In this document: piece after piece, positions 20,159-29,300 of the stretch | Layout: each line of letters opens with the position of its first letter | How positions within the stretch are numbered: position 1 is the first letter of the stretch | IMG/VR virus record: IMGVR_UViG_3300032770_000513 | Location: 1-29,472 of that record | DNA: 29,472 nt | Strand: one strand, 5' to 3' | From: a virus | Notes under the pieces: generated by a model | What the model was told of the DNA's origin: nothing | Databases searched by the model: none | The model's input: only the letters and a program-made list of their open reading frames with translations | Translations under genes and position numbers: made by a program

Positions 20159-22296
20159 TGGCAACCGAGCAAGAACTGCTGGACATGCTGCTGGGGCCCC
20201 TGTATGGGATTACCCAGCGTCGGCGCTATGTCGAGCAGGGTTGGTTGCTGAATTACCGTGGCTACCAGGGCGTTCCGTTGCCTACCGGCGTCCAGCCCCT
20301 GTTGGATGGCTCAGCCCGCTACTTCGTGCCGCATGCCAGACGGGTCATTGAGCGCAATGTGGCCAGGCGGACCAAGCTGCTCATGCCCGTGACCGACTGG
20401 TTCGAGACCCTCCCCCTGGATGATGTCTCCTCCGTCAGCGCTGAGGCAGTCCATGCCCTGATGCGCTATGTCTATGAGAAAAAGCTCCAGACCCGCCGGG
20501 TGATCTCCAGTCTCTGCCGCTGTCTCCAACTCTACAATTTCGCAGTGCTGCATACTGGCGTCCGTGTCGCTGGTAATGAAGTCTGGCCCTACCAACGGGC
20601 TGTAGACCCCTTCAGCTTCTACGTATTTCCCGATACTGCCACCTGCCGTGAGGAAGCCTCGCTCATTTTCGAGACCTGCATCGTGCCATTTGCGGTATAT
20701 GACAGCTTTGTGGACCATGAGCAGCCTGCGGAATCGCTGTATGTGCCATTGCGGGTCGCAGATCTGAGCCGCCCGGTGTGGCCTTACCACATGGTCGAGC
20801 GGCTGGCCTACAAGGGCCTGAGCATGCCAGACGACATTATCCGTGGAGGCTCGGAACGGACTATACGGCGTCGAGAGGGGCAGATCCGCAGGCAGACACA
20901 GCAGACCTTGCAGGATCAGTCCAGCAGCTTTGTGCAGCTCAGCAAGGTGAATTTCCGCCAGGGGGCGAAGTGGTACTTTGCGGTCATTGCCCACAACCTG
21001 GAGGAGCCTCGGCTGGTGCGCTTTGATGAGGAGTACGAATGGCCGATGTACCAGTGGGCCTGTAGTCGGCCTATCCCTGGGGAGCTGTACATGCCAGGCG
21101 AAATGGACGACATGCGGGTGCTGCAACAGCTGACGAACAGTGCGCTCAGCCAGATCGAGAGCAACCGGGAGCGGGTTGCTGACCCTCCCATGGCCATGGA
21201 TACCAGCCTGGTGGACCGCTTGGAGAACTTCACCTTTGAAAACAGGAAGATCTGGAAGGTGAATGGCGATCCTAATGCGATCTTCAAGGACATTCCGACG
21301 GGGGATGTTGGCCAGGGTGGCTTACGGGCTTTCCAGGTCTACCTGAATTTGCTCAATGCGGTCTCAGGGGGAGCCCAGGTGAACGAAGGCGAACCCGGCC
21401 GCAATATGCCCCGCAGCGGTGCCATTGGGGGGAGCCTCCTGAATCTGGCCATGGCGGACCAGGAATACGCCGCCAATGTGGAGGAGGAGGAGCTGCTCAC
21501 CCCGGGGCTGGCGGATGTGTACCACATGCTGGTGACGGTGGTGCCTCCCAGCCAGATCTTTCGCATCCCTGGTCGAGGCCGGGATGCCTTGCGGGTGCTG
21601 TCTCAGGCAGAGGCGCTGGGGGAGTACTCCTTCCTGTGGCAGGGCAACCTGGCTTACGAGAGCACCCAGGAACGGGCTGCGAAGCTGATGCAGTTCGCTG
21701 GCATGCTGCTTCAGCCAGCCCTGATGCAGGAGCTGGCCTATGAGCTGGGCATGATGGGGCAGAAGATCGACTTTGCACAGCTGTTCAAGATGGTCTATAC
21801 CTATGGCCTGGGAGAGCGCGGTCTGGGGGAGATCGTGGCAGACATGTCGCCCCAGGAGCGGCAGATGTTCGAGCAGCGGCGGCAGCTGAGCAATGCGGCT
21901 CAGCTGGCAGCTCTCCAGGCCCAGCAGGCGCAGGCAGGCCTCAGTGTGCAGACTGGCAGGGCTAGGGTCACCGATATTGCCAGTCGAGCCCAGGAACGCC
22001 AGCAGAAGGGCCGTCTCGCCGCAGCCAGAGCCCAGCGGGAGGCAGCACGGACCCAGTCGGATGTGCAGTCAGCTCGAGTGGCAGACCACTTGAGCATTGC
22101 GGAGGAGCACCGCAAGCAGCAGCAGCTGGGGCTGGATGCCCAGACCGCAGCGCAGCAGGACCAGCGGGAGCGGTTTGGGATGATCCTGCCGATGCTCCAG
22201 CAGGAGGACCAGGCAGGCCAGCAGGGTGGACAGCCAGGGCCTCAGGAGGCTCCAGAAGGCCCTCAGGAGGCTCCAGAAGCGCCAGAAGGTGCCTGA
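20158..22296 (+). CDS. Portal protein
   Basis: 712 residues, size and position right after TerL fit a portal; the GTG start overlaps the TerL stop (TAGTG). The first 560 residues are mixed alpha/beta with a long helical region (about 300-420). Residues 570-690 are a Gln/Ala/Arg-rich helical tail of barrel or coiled-coil type, and the last 25 contain a repeated Pro-Gln-Glu-Ala-Pro-Glu unit encoded by a 21-bp direct repeat. It forms the dodecameric DNA channel of the capsid. Assignment rests on gene order, length and style more than on motifs. Confidence 0.83.
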   Translation: MATEQELLDMLLGPLYGITQRRRYVEQGWLLNYRGYQGVPLPTGVQPLLDGSARYFVPHARRVIERNVARRTKLLMPVTDWFETLPLDDVSSVSAEAVHALMRYVYEKKLQTRRVISSLCRCLQLYNFAVLHTGVRVAGNEVWPYQRAVDPFSFYVFPDTATCREEASLIFETCIVPFAVYDSFVDHEQPAESLYVPLRVADLSRPVWPYHMVERLAYKGLSMPDDIIRGGSERTIRRREGQIRRQTQQTLQDQSSSFVQLSKVNFRQGAKWYFAVIAHNLEEPRLVRFDEEYEWPMYQWACSRPIPGELYMPGEMDDMRVLQQLTNSALSQIESNRERVADPPMAMDTSLVDRLENFTFENRKIWKVNGDPNAIFKDIPTGDVGQGGLRAFQVYLNLLNAVSGGAQVNEGEPGRNMPRSGAIGGSLLNLAMADQEYAANVEEEELLTPGLADVYHMLVTVVPPSQIFRIPGRGRDALRVLSQAEALGEYSFLWQGNLAYESTQERAAKLMQFAGMLLQPALMQELAYELGMMGQKIDFAQLFKMVYTYGLGERGLGEIVADMSPQERQMFEQRRQLSNAAQLAALQAQQAQAGLSVQTGRARVTDIASRAQERQQKGRLAAARAQREAARTQSDVQSARVADHLSIAEEHRKQQQLGLDAQTAAQQDQRERFGMILPMLQQEDQAGQQGGQPGPQEAPEGPQEAPEAPEGA

Positions 22297-22551
22297 GCAT
22301 GGCTCCCCTGGTCAAGAGGTCACCCTGGGGCTGCTAGCGGCCTGTACAGCGGCAGGATGCAGTGCTCCCGCACGGGTGGAGGTATGCCCCTCAGAGCAAT
22401 ACCCCCTGGGAGGCTCTAGAAGGCCCCTAGGAGCCTCCAACAGCTCTGGGGGGTAGTCAAGTATGGTTTCGCTATCAGAAAGCAACCTGGAGGCTGCTAG
22501 AGGCCTCTAATGGGGATTAATGCAGCTATGCTGTACGGATAGGAGAGCTAC
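22297..22551 (+). other. Intergenic region with a large hairpin
   Basis: No gene. TACCCCC (22400-22406) pairs with GGGGGTA (22449-22455), and inside it GGAGGCTC (22409-22416) pairs with GAGCCTCC (22431-22438) with a TAG/CTA extension. A related GGAGGCT-GCTAGAGG-CCTCT copy follows near 22492. No T tract follows, so transcript control between portal and capsid genes is more likely than simple termination. Confidence 0.5.
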
Positions 22552-22761
22552 ATGGCCAGCAAGGCAAAGCGTGAGAAGACCCAGGTCCGCCCTGGGGCTG
22601 ATGCGAAGGCCCAATACCGTATTCAGAAGGCAGCGAATGCTCCCAAGGGCCGGCATAACCAGCCTCGGGGTACAGCGGGGAAGGCCAGGGCTAAAATGAC
22701 CCCATTACAGCAGCGCAACAGCGGTGGGGAGAAGGAAAGCCTCAAGGAAATGCTGTTTTAA
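22552..22761 (+). CDS. Small basic protein
   Basis: 69 residues, strongly basic (Lys/Arg) and hydrophilic, with TAGGAGAG before the ATG. Such short basic proteins in the head operon may bind DNA or the capsid interior. The last three sense codons are part of a 33-bp tandem duplication that continues past the stop. Not recognised. Confidence 0.65.
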   Translation: MASKAKREKTQVRPGADAKAQYRIQKAANAPKGRHNQPRGTAGKARAKMTPLQQRNSGGEKESLKEMLF

Positions 22762-22808
22762 TGGGTGCATTAGCACACAGAAATGCTGTTTTAATGGGTG
22801 CATAAGCA
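22747..22808 (+). repeat. 33-bp tandem duplication
   Basis: A 24-bp unit (22747-22770) recurs exactly at 22780-22803 and the similarity continues for five more bases with one change, giving a 33-bp period. It duplicates the end of the gene at 22552 including its TAA, and ends just before the ribosome binding site of the gene at 22825. Confidence 0.85.
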
Positions 22809-22824
22809 TATAGAAAGGTAACAT

Positions 22825-23328
22825 ATGCCAGTGTTCTCCTCCGTCACGGTGCAAATTCCCCCTGGGGACAATACGGGCCTGGGCATGACGGTGGCCAATA
22901 TCGATGCCAGGGGCCTTCAGGCGGTCGCTCCTGCCCATCTGAAGCAAGATGGCAATCTGGTCCATGATAAGGAGCTTATCCAGGTAGCGTTTCCAACGGC
23001 TCCTGCGGCTGGTGGGCTGTATGTCTGGTCCGTGCCAGAAGGCTTCTGGCAGTTGGCGGGGGTGATATATAGCCAGGGCACGGCAAGTACCAGTGGGACC
23101 ATCGATGTGCAGGTGTGCTCTGTTGGTACAGCGGCAAATGCGGGTACGACGCAGTTGACAGCGGTCATTGGGACATCCACAGCAGGGAACAATAGCCAGG
23201 ATGTAACGGGAACATTAATTGCGACACCGACGACCTTTGGACCGGGGAACCGGCTGTCGATTGTGATTGGTGGGACGCCGACTGGCATGGTCGGGACGGT
23301 GAGCCTCTCGATACGGAGGGTGGCGTGA
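22825..23328 (+). CDS. Putative capsid decoration or head-fibre protein
   Basis: 167 residues, rich in Gly, Thr, Ser, Val and Ile with alternating strands, lacking charged helices: an all-beta, secreted-like composition typical of decoration or fibre proteins. AAAGG lies before the ATG. It stands between the portal and scaffold genes, and its stop overlaps the next start (TGATG). Similar in style to the protein at 32-559. Function is inferred from composition and place. Confidence 0.72.
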   Translation: MPVFSSVTVQIPPGDNTGLGMTVANIDARGLQAVAPAHLKQDGNLVHDKELIQVAFPTAPAAGGLYVWSVPEGFWQLAGVIYSQGTASTSGTIDVQVCSVGTAANAGTTQLTAVIGTSTAGNNSQDVTGTLIATPTTFGPGNRLSIVIGGTPTGMVGTVSLSIRRVA

Positions 23329-23963
23329 TGGCTGAGGAGTACATAGAAGGTCAGCAGGAACCCGCAGTCCCCCAGCTGAGCCGGGAGGACCTTGAGCAGA
23401 TGATCCGGGAAGGCGTTGGCGCAGGCTTGCAGCAAGCGGTGCAGCAGTCCCTCCGCCAGCAGCCAGTCCAGCAGCAGTCCTCCCAGCCACAGCAACCCGA
23501 CAATCCCTTCAGGGAATGGATTGACCCTGTGGTACAGCCAGGGTTGCAGCAGGCCCACCTTCGCACCATGGCCATGGAGGACAAGGTGGACTTCTACTCC
23601 TCCGACCAGTGGGTACGGGATGTGGAGGACCACCTGGTGGGTGAAACGGATGAGGAGCGTCGCAAAGAGCGAGCTGAACTGCGGGCAGACATCGAGCAAT
23701 ACTTTGCCAACTTCATGCAGCAGGGTCGTCCGATTATCCGGAAGGACTTGCTGGACTATACCCTGGGCAAGCGCATTCGGGAGCAGTCCGGGAAGTACCA
23801 GGACGCGGTGCATAAGCGCAAGTCCGCTGTGCAGCAGGCAGAGCTAGCGAAGGCCAGGCGGCATGTGGACATGGGAGGCTCTGCGATGGACTTTGATCCC
23901 AGGAGCGTCCATGCCATGCCCATTGAGAAGGTCCAGGAGCAGTACGGCGATTTCCAATTCTAG
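23328..23963 (+). CDS. Putative scaffolding protein
   Basis: 211 residues from the ATG at 23328 (GGAGGG upstream). A Gln/Glu-rich N-terminal half (10-70), then charged helical segments (residues 80-180), high hydrophilicity and position just before the capsid gene are characteristic of phage scaffolds, which guide procapsid assembly and then leave. The C-terminus is short and mixed rather than strongly basic. No protease motif is visible. Assignment is from composition and synteny. Confidence 0.75.
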   Translation: MAEEYIEGQQEPAVPQLSREDLEQMIREGVGAGLQQAVQQSLRQQPVQQQSSQPQQPDNPFREWIDPVVQPGLQQAHLRTMAMEDKVDFYSSDQWVRDVEDHLVGETDEERRKERAELRADIEQYFANFMQQGRPIIRKDLLDYTLGKRIREQSGKYQDAVHKRKSAVQQAELAKARRHVDMGGSAMDFDPRSVHAMPIEKVQEQYGDFQF

Positions 23964-23984
23964 AAGCAGTAGGAGACGACACCA

Positions 23985-25310
23985 ATGGCGGATGTGCTCA
24001 ATACCTTTGCGAGCCTGGCGCAAGATGCTCCCAATGTGCTGATTACCCGGCGGATGTTTGATCTGGCAGAGCGGAATCTCGCCTTAGGTCAGTTTGGCTA
24101 TGAATACCAGCTCGATGCGTACATGTCCAAGACTATGCGGATTAACCGTTCCAGGCGCTTTAACCTCCCAGCCGCTCAGCTGGTGGACGGCGTACCCCCT
24201 GATGCAGTGGGGCTGACCCTGGATACGGTAGATATCACCGTTGAGCAATGGGGCATTGTGGCCTTGCTGACGGATGTTGCCCTGGTCACCCTGGTCCACC
24301 CGCAGCTGGAAATAGCTATGCAGCGCTGTGCGCTGGCCATTGCCGAATTGCAGGAGCGCGAGATTGCCAGGACGCTGCTGAATACGGGGACTGCGGTCAT
24401 TTATGGCAACGCTGGAGCCACCAGCCGAGCCGGTATTGTGAATACGGGCACCCCCAAGACAGACCGCTTGCTGACCAGTACTATCCTGGCTGGCAGTGTG
24501 CAGCTCCGGGCTCTGGGTGCTCCTCCGTTCGATGGGGACCTGTACGGCGTTGCCATCCAGCCCCAGCAAGAGGGTGACCTCCTGGGGGCGGATACGACGT
24601 TCCAGCAGGCCTCGAACTTTGCCCGAGTCCGCAAGCTGGAGAATGCTGAGATTGGCATCTGGATGGGTGGGCAGTATGTCCGGGGCAACTTCCTGCCGAT
24701 CTTCCAGGGGACTGCAGCTCCAGATGGGACCGCAGCGACCTTGACCAAGGGTCAGGTGACCGCAGCAGCAACTGGAGGCTCCTTGACCACTGGGAACTAC
24801 CAGGTGGTCATCGTGGGTCGAGAGGTCACCACGGACTACGCTCGCCGTGTCAGCCAGAACAGCGCCAACCTGGTCATGGGCGCTGGAGTGACCACAGGCA
24901 GTGTTGCTGTGACGACCCCACTGGCGGTGAGTTACACCTATGATGTGTACCTGACGCAAGTCGGAGCGACGGTGCCGTACCTCCAGCTCAGTCGTGTGCC
25001 AGCCAATACCACCGTGACCCTGACGGCTCCAGCCGTTACCAGCCAGCTCATTGCGCCCACAGCTCCAGCGGCTGGAGTGGAGGTGTTCATTGCCTGGATG
25101 CTGGGGAAGGATGCCTTTGCACGGGTGAAGATGGACCAGATGTCCATGCAGAGCTACATTACTCCGCCTGGAGCCTCCTGGATGAACCCCTTAGCCCAGG
25201 GCCGGAAGGTGGGCACCAAGGTCATGGTCAAGGCAGGCATTCAGGACCAGAACTTCCTGGTGCGGCTGGAGACCGTGAGTACCTATTCAGCCTACCTGCC
25301 TACAACCTAG
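23985..25310 (+). CDS. Major capsid protein, N4-gp56-like
   Basis: 441 residues. The N-terminal half resembles N4-gp56-type capsid proteins: a long helix-rich arm, Arg-Phe-Asn-Leu-Pro before a Leu-x2-Gly-Val-x-Pro turn, and a WGIVALLTD segment followed by a helix rich in Ala, Glu and Gln. Residues about 250-355 are a Thr/Ala/Val-rich beta segment (TGNYQVVIVG, SYTYDVYLTQVG), most like an inserted Ig/FN3-type domain, after which the family pattern resumes with GKDAFARVKMDQ. Such an insertion would project from the capsid surface. GGAG-type ribosome binding site upstream. It is the shell protein of the HK97 fold. Confidence 0.85.
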   Translation: MADVLNTFASLAQDAPNVLITRRMFDLAERNLALGQFGYEYQLDAYMSKTMRINRSRRFNLPAAQLVDGVPPDAVGLTLDTVDITVEQWGIVALLTDVALVTLVHPQLEIAMQRCALAIAELQEREIARTLLNTGTAVIYGNAGATSRAGIVNTGTPKTDRLLTSTILAGSVQLRALGAPPFDGDLYGVAIQPQQEGDLLGADTTFQQASNFARVRKLENAEIGIWMGGQYVRGNFLPIFQGTAAPDGTAATLTKGQVTAAATGGSLTTGNYQVVIVGREVTTDYARRVSQNSANLVMGAGVTTGSVAVTTPLAVSYTYDVYLTQVGATVPYLQLSRVPANTTVTLTAPAVTSQLIAPTAPAAGVEVFIAWMLGKDAFARVKMDQMSMQSYITPPGASWMNPLAQGRKVGTKVMVKAGIQDQNFLVRLETVSTYSAYLPTT

Positions 25311-25321
25311 GAGGCAGTGCT

Positions 25322-25885
25322 ATGCCACAGCAACCGGGGAATCCCTATCGAGCAAAGAAGTCCTCCAGGCCGAAGTCTACTACAACTCAGGGGGCAGCTC
25401 GGGCCTCAGCCATCCGCCGTGAGATATCGCTGGAAGAAGCCATTGCAGCGCTGCAAAAGCTGGGATTCCAGATCACGGCTCCGGTGGTCGATGCGGATAG
25501 GGCCCGTCAGGCTGCCACGCTGGATGCGCTGGGCTTTGAGCGTGGTGCAGAGCCAGAGGCGCCACGCTCGACACGGACGCTGCGGGGGTATCTGCATGCA
25601 CGGCATACCCTGGGGACGACCGTGTATGGTCCAGGCGACTTTGAGCTGCCTCCGTGGGAGACAGCGCTGTATCAGACCCTGCTCCAGGCAGACCAGGCCT
25701 GTGTCCGTGGTCATATGGACACCAGGGAGTACCACCCTGAGGTGCGGAGCTTCATGATCGTCCCTGGTCAGGGGGGTGATCAATTTAGCAAGTACAGCAA
25801 GGTGGAAGTGGCGACCGGGGCGTTCGAGAGCACCTGGCAGACGACAGACAACATGATTGCGGTGGACCTGCGGACGGAGCATTGA
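25322..25885 (+). CDS. Head-operon protein, unknown function
   Basis: 187 residues. A basic N-terminus (to about 35) is followed by a helix-Leu-Gly-Phe unit (EEAIAALQKLGF) and a related Leu-Gly-Phe unit near residue 75, then a mixed alpha/beta rest. GGAGG lies 7 nt before the ATG. It follows the capsid gene by 11 bp. A head completion or internal protein is possible; not recognised. Confidence 0.65.
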   Translation: MPQQPGNPYRAKKSSRPKSTTTQGAARASAIRREISLEEAIAALQKLGFQITAPVVDADRARQAATLDALGFERGAEPEAPRSTRTLRGYLHARHTLGTTVYGPGDFELPPWETALYQTLLQADQACVRGHMDTREYHPEVRSFMIVPGQGGDQFSKYSKVEVATGAFESTWQTTDNMIAVDLRTEH

Positions 25886-25889
25886 ACCT

Positions 25890-26501
25890 ATGCAGTTGGT
25901 AGCGCATATCACTCGGCATATTGCGGTCGCAGATGAAGTGATCGAGGTGGAGGTGGATAACATCTGGAATGTGGAGATGCTCCAGGCCAGGGTGCTGGCA
26001 GCCTGTGCGGTCATGGATGCTCGGGCTCACACCCAGATGCAGCGGCTGTTCGAAGATACGCAGCTGACGGACCAGCTGAGCCTGGACGAACGGATGGCTG
26101 CCAGTGATACCGCAGCACTGCTCTTTCCTGTGGTGGAGGCAGCCCTCTGGCTCCTGGCATCCCATGCCAAATGGCGCTTCACCAAGACCCTTCCGGCTGG
26201 GGAGCACCTGGTCATTGGTGCGGAGGGCATTACCAGCCTGACGGAGCTGGAACTGCTGCTGCAAGGGGTCTGGCATACGATTGATAGCCGCTTGCAGGTG
26301 GGCAATGGGCGTGAAATGGCCTGTCAGGAGTACACCAGGACGCTGCCCTATGACACCAGGCTGAAGGTGGCCAAGGTGCTGGGGATTCTGTATGGCCAGA
26401 CCGATAAGGCCCAGGTCATCAATGCCTTCAAGCAGGAAGCACTGGTGGCTCTGGAGTCCCTGACGGCGAATGGCAATGAGCAGTCCCATGTACCGAGTTG
26501 A
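25890..26501 (+). CDS. Putative head-tail connector region protein
   Basis: 203 residues from ATG 25890; an in-frame TTG at 25857 would overlap the previous gene and is not preferred. Largely helical, with Ala-rich helices (45-110) and a His/Trp-containing core. Its place two genes after the capsid protein is where adaptor or tail-completion proteins lie in podoviruses, but no fold is recognised. The weak GGAG-type signal upstream suggests coupled translation. Confidence 0.65.
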   Translation: MQLVAHITRHIAVADEVIEVEVDNIWNVEMLQARVLAACAVMDARAHTQMQRLFEDTQLTDQLSLDERMAASDTAALLFPVVEAALWLLASHAKWRFTKTLPAGEHLVIGAEGITSLTELELLLQGVWHTIDSRLQVGNGREMACQEYTRTLPYDTRLKVAKVLGILYGQTDKAQVINAFKQEALVALESLTANGNEQSHVPS

Positions 26502-26931
26502 TTTCAACGTGCCGATGTGGCGCTACCTCTTTGGACCGCTGTACGAACGCCTGTGGGGCTTTGCGCAGAAGACCCAGCAGCCAGAAGTGACCGTGCGGAC
26601 CCAGTTTGTGAAGCTCCTGCAAGCAGCTCCGGATGTGCTGCTCTTTGTGGAACTGGATGACACGCGCATTGTCGCGCATGCCATGGTGTTGCTCCTGCCA
26701 CAGGTGGATGGGAGTTTTATGGCCATGTGTGAGCAGGCTGAGGTGGATCAGGATCATGCCAAGGGCAGTACCTTCATACAGGACGTGATGGACTACTGTG
26801 CTGGACCGCTGCGGCAGATGGTGCCGATCTCCAAGCTGGGGTTTGCGACCTTCCGTGATCCCCGCAGTTTTGAGCGCAAGTATGGGTTCCAGCGCTGGCG
26901 GACCTTGCTGGAGAAGGAGCTACCGGTATGA
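26470..26931 (+). CDS. GNAT-like structural-operon protein
   Basis: 153 residues from ATG 26470; ATGs at 26476 and 26488 are also possible, the last with GAG about 8 nt before it. A central strand pair (VLLFVELDD, RIVAHAMVLLLP) and a C-terminal SFERKYGFQRWRTLLEKEL segment recall GNAT acetyltransferase folds, in which a Tyr-Gly-Phe ends the domain. No acetyl-CoA loop (Arg/Gln-x2-Gly-x-Gly/Ala) is evident, so it may be a fold used structurally. It overlaps both neighbours (26501 end; ATGA at 26928). Confidence 0.62.
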   Translation: MAMSSPMYRVDFNVPMWRYLFGPLYERLWGFAQKTQQPEVTVRTQFVKLLQAAPDVLLFVELDDTRIVAHAMVLLLPQVDGSFMAMCEQAEVDQDHAKGSTFIQDVMDYCAGPLRQMVPISKLGFATFRDPRSFERKYGFQRWRTLLEKELPV

Positions 26932-29300
26932 GTGGTGGGGCGTCCATTGCCGGTATGTTCTCCCAACGGGTCACCAGTGGGCAGCAGACCAACGTCCCTG
27001 ATGTGGGCACCCAGGCTCTGGATCTGGCCAGGCTGTCTCAGATTGCCAATGTGTTTGGCCTCCAATTTGGTCCGAATGGGACATTGCAGGGAAGTGACAA
27101 CCCTATCGGCGGCATTGCTGGGAACCTCCAGGGCCTCGGGCAGGTGAGCGACCAGACGCAGCAGCTCGCCAATCAGATCGCGCAGTATGGCAGTCAGCCA
27201 GGGCTGATGTCTGTGCAAGACATGTACAACCAGGCCGTAGCGGGGACTAATCCAGCCCAGGCTATGCAAAGCCAGAACGCTCTGGCTGGGCAGAACTGGG
27301 ACTACATGAATGCCCTGGGGCTCAGTGCCTTCAACCAGATGAATAACATCGCTGCCCAGGGTCAACAGGGCATTCAGATGTATAACGCTCAGAACCAGGC
27401 AGCCCTGGAGAGCGGTATTAACCGGGCTGGAGCAGCGCTGGGCAATGCCTACAGCGGGGCAGCAGGAGCGGTGGACCAGTGGGGTGCAGCTGGCATGGGG
27501 CAGCTTGCAGGGGCCTATGGAGCTGGCCAGGGGGCAATCGCCGGGGCGTATGGGCAAGGCGCTGGAGGCGTGCAGGGAGCCTATGGCCAGGGCATTGGCA
27601 ACGTCCAGGGAGCCTATGGTACAGGTGCAGCTGGGGTGCAAGGGGCCTATGGCCAGGGTGTTGGGACCGTGCAAGGAGCGATGCAACGGGGTGTAGGTGA
27701 TGTCCAGGGAGCCTACAGCCAGGGCTTGAATACGCTCTTGAATGCCTATGGTCAGGGTGGTGGGGCCCTCCAGAACATCTACAATACCGGCCTGGCCAAT
27801 CTCGGGACAGCTCTGGGGCAAGGCCAGCAGGCGGTCCAGGGAGCCTATGGCCAGGGCCAGGGTGCGATTGCTGGCGGCTACGGAGCAGGGCAGCAAGCTG
27901 TCCAGGCAGCATTGGCACAGGGTCAAGGCCTCATTGGGACGGATACTCAGGCGGCTATGCAGGCGATCCAGGGCAATCAAATCGCTGCACAGCGGGCCAT
28001 CGAGAACCAAAACCAGGCCAACCTGGGGTATATCAACGATGTCATTGGCGGACAGCTGGTTGGGGCTGGTGCAGACTATCTCAACCGCATTATTGCCCCC
28101 CAGATCGGTACGCAGAATGCGCTGCTGGGCCTGGGTCGCAGTGGCGCAACGCAGGAGGCTCTGGCGCAAGGTGCTGCTGGCACAGCGCTGCAAGTGGGGC
28201 AGGTGATGGCCGGGCTGCAGGGCGGACAGCTCACTGCCACGCAGGCCCAGCAAGCAGCCAACCTTGCCCAGGGCGCAGGCCTCCAGGGCCAGACCCTCCA
28301 GCAGCAAGCAGCCCTGCGGGCAAGCTTGAGTCAGGCAGGCCTGGGAGCGCAGCTGGGACTCAGCCAGGCGGATATTAACGCCATTGCTGGGATGGGCCAG
28401 GGGCAGCAAGCGGCTATGGCCCAGCTGGGTGCAGCCAATCTCGGGCAGGTGGGAGCGCTGGGGACAGCCCAGACTGGTGCTCAAGCGCAGATCAATGCAG
28501 CCCAGCAAGCGGCGCAAGCGCAGCTAGCAGCAACCCGCATGGGCACCCTCGGCCAGCTCTCTGGCAATGAGATGGGCACCCTGGGGCAACTCGCTGCTGC
28601 CAATGTGGGAGGCATGGCGAACCTGGGGTCGTCTCAGATCGGGGCCATGGGTACTCTGGGGTCCTCTCAGGTGGGTGCTATGGGCTCGCTGGGTGCTTCG
28701 CAGATCGGGGCGCAGGGCAGCTTAGCTGGAGCGCAGATGGGCGCCATGGGCAATGTGATCGGCGCTGGCATTGGAGCCCAGGGCCAGCTCGGTGCAGCCA
28801 ACATCGGGGCGACGGCGTCCATGGGCAACAACTGGTTGAATGCGATGAATGCCGCCAATATGCAGGCAGCAGGGCTCTCCGCAGGCATGACCAGCCAGTT
28901 GCTGGGGGATACGACAGCCACCAATCAGACGCTGATGTCCCAGCAGGGCAACCTCATGGGCCTCAACTACCAGGGCCAGCAAGCCTTGCAGCAGCAGCAG
29001 CTGCAGAACCTGTATGGCATCAATACCGCTCTCCCGCAATGGCAGAACCAGAATGCTCAGACCCAAATGGCCCTCATGCAGGCTGGCATGGGAGCGTCGG
29101 ACTATGCCAGGCAGCAGCAGCAGCAGTCTCAGAGCAACCTGCTAAGCCAGTACATTGCTCTGCTCAATGGCACGCCCTATGTGCCAGGGGGCTGGCAGTA
29201 TACCAGCGGACAGCAGAATACGTCCGGGGTGTCTGGCGGGGTGAGCTATGGGTCTAGCCCTGGGGCTGGAGCCATGGGTGGTAGCATGGGGGTGATGTAA
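26928..29300 (+). CDS. Large Gly/Ala/Gln protein with 11-residue repeats, candidate ejection protein
   Basis: 790 residues, coupled to the previous gene by ATGA. After a unique N-terminus (about 1-190), residues 195-338 consist of repeated undecads of the type GAYGQG-x-G-x-VQ, and residues 546-634 of a second set of the type (S/A)QIGAMG-T-LG-(S/A). The rest is Ala/Gln-rich helix with few charges and no Cys. Strict 11-residue periods make amphipathic right-handed helices, as in LEA and synuclein-type proteins. A tail or internal virion protein that forms a membrane-crossing conduit during DNA ejection is a reasonable inference. No enzyme motif is seen. Confidence 0.78.
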   Translation: MSGGASIAGMFSQRVTSGQQTNVPDVGTQALDLARLSQIANVFGLQFGPNGTLQGSDNPIGGIAGNLQGLGQVSDQTQQLANQIAQYGSQPGLMSVQDMYNQAVAGTNPAQAMQSQNALAGQNWDYMNALGLSAFNQMNNIAAQGQQGIQMYNAQNQAALESGINRAGAALGNAYSGAAGAVDQWGAAGMGQLAGAYGAGQGAIAGAYGQGAGGVQGAYGQGIGNVQGAYGTGAAGVQGAYGQGVGTVQGAMQRGVGDVQGAYSQGLNTLLNAYGQGGGALQNIYNTGLANLGTALGQGQQAVQGAYGQGQGAIAGGYGAGQQAVQAALAQGQGLIGTDTQAAMQAIQGNQIAAQRAIENQNQANLGYINDVIGGQLVGAGADYLNRIIAPQIGTQNALLGLGRSGATQEALAQGAAGTALQVGQVMAGLQGGQLTATQAQQAANLAQGAGLQGQTLQQQAALRASLSQAGLGAQLGLSQADINAIAGMGQGQQAAMAQLGAANLGQVGALGTAQTGAQAQINAAQQAAQAQLAATRMGTLGQLSGNEMGTLGQLAAANVGGMANLGSSQIGAMGTLGSSQVGAMGSLGASQIGAQGSLAGAQMGAMGNVIGAGIGAQGQLGAANIGATASMGNNWLNAMNAANMQAAGLSAGMTSQLLGDTTATNQTLMSQQGNLMGLNYQGQQALQQQQLQNLYGINTALPQWQNQNAQTQMALMQAGMGASDYARQQQQQSQSNLLSQYIALLNGTPYVPGGWQYTSGQQNTSGVSGGVSYGSSPGAGAMGGSMGVM

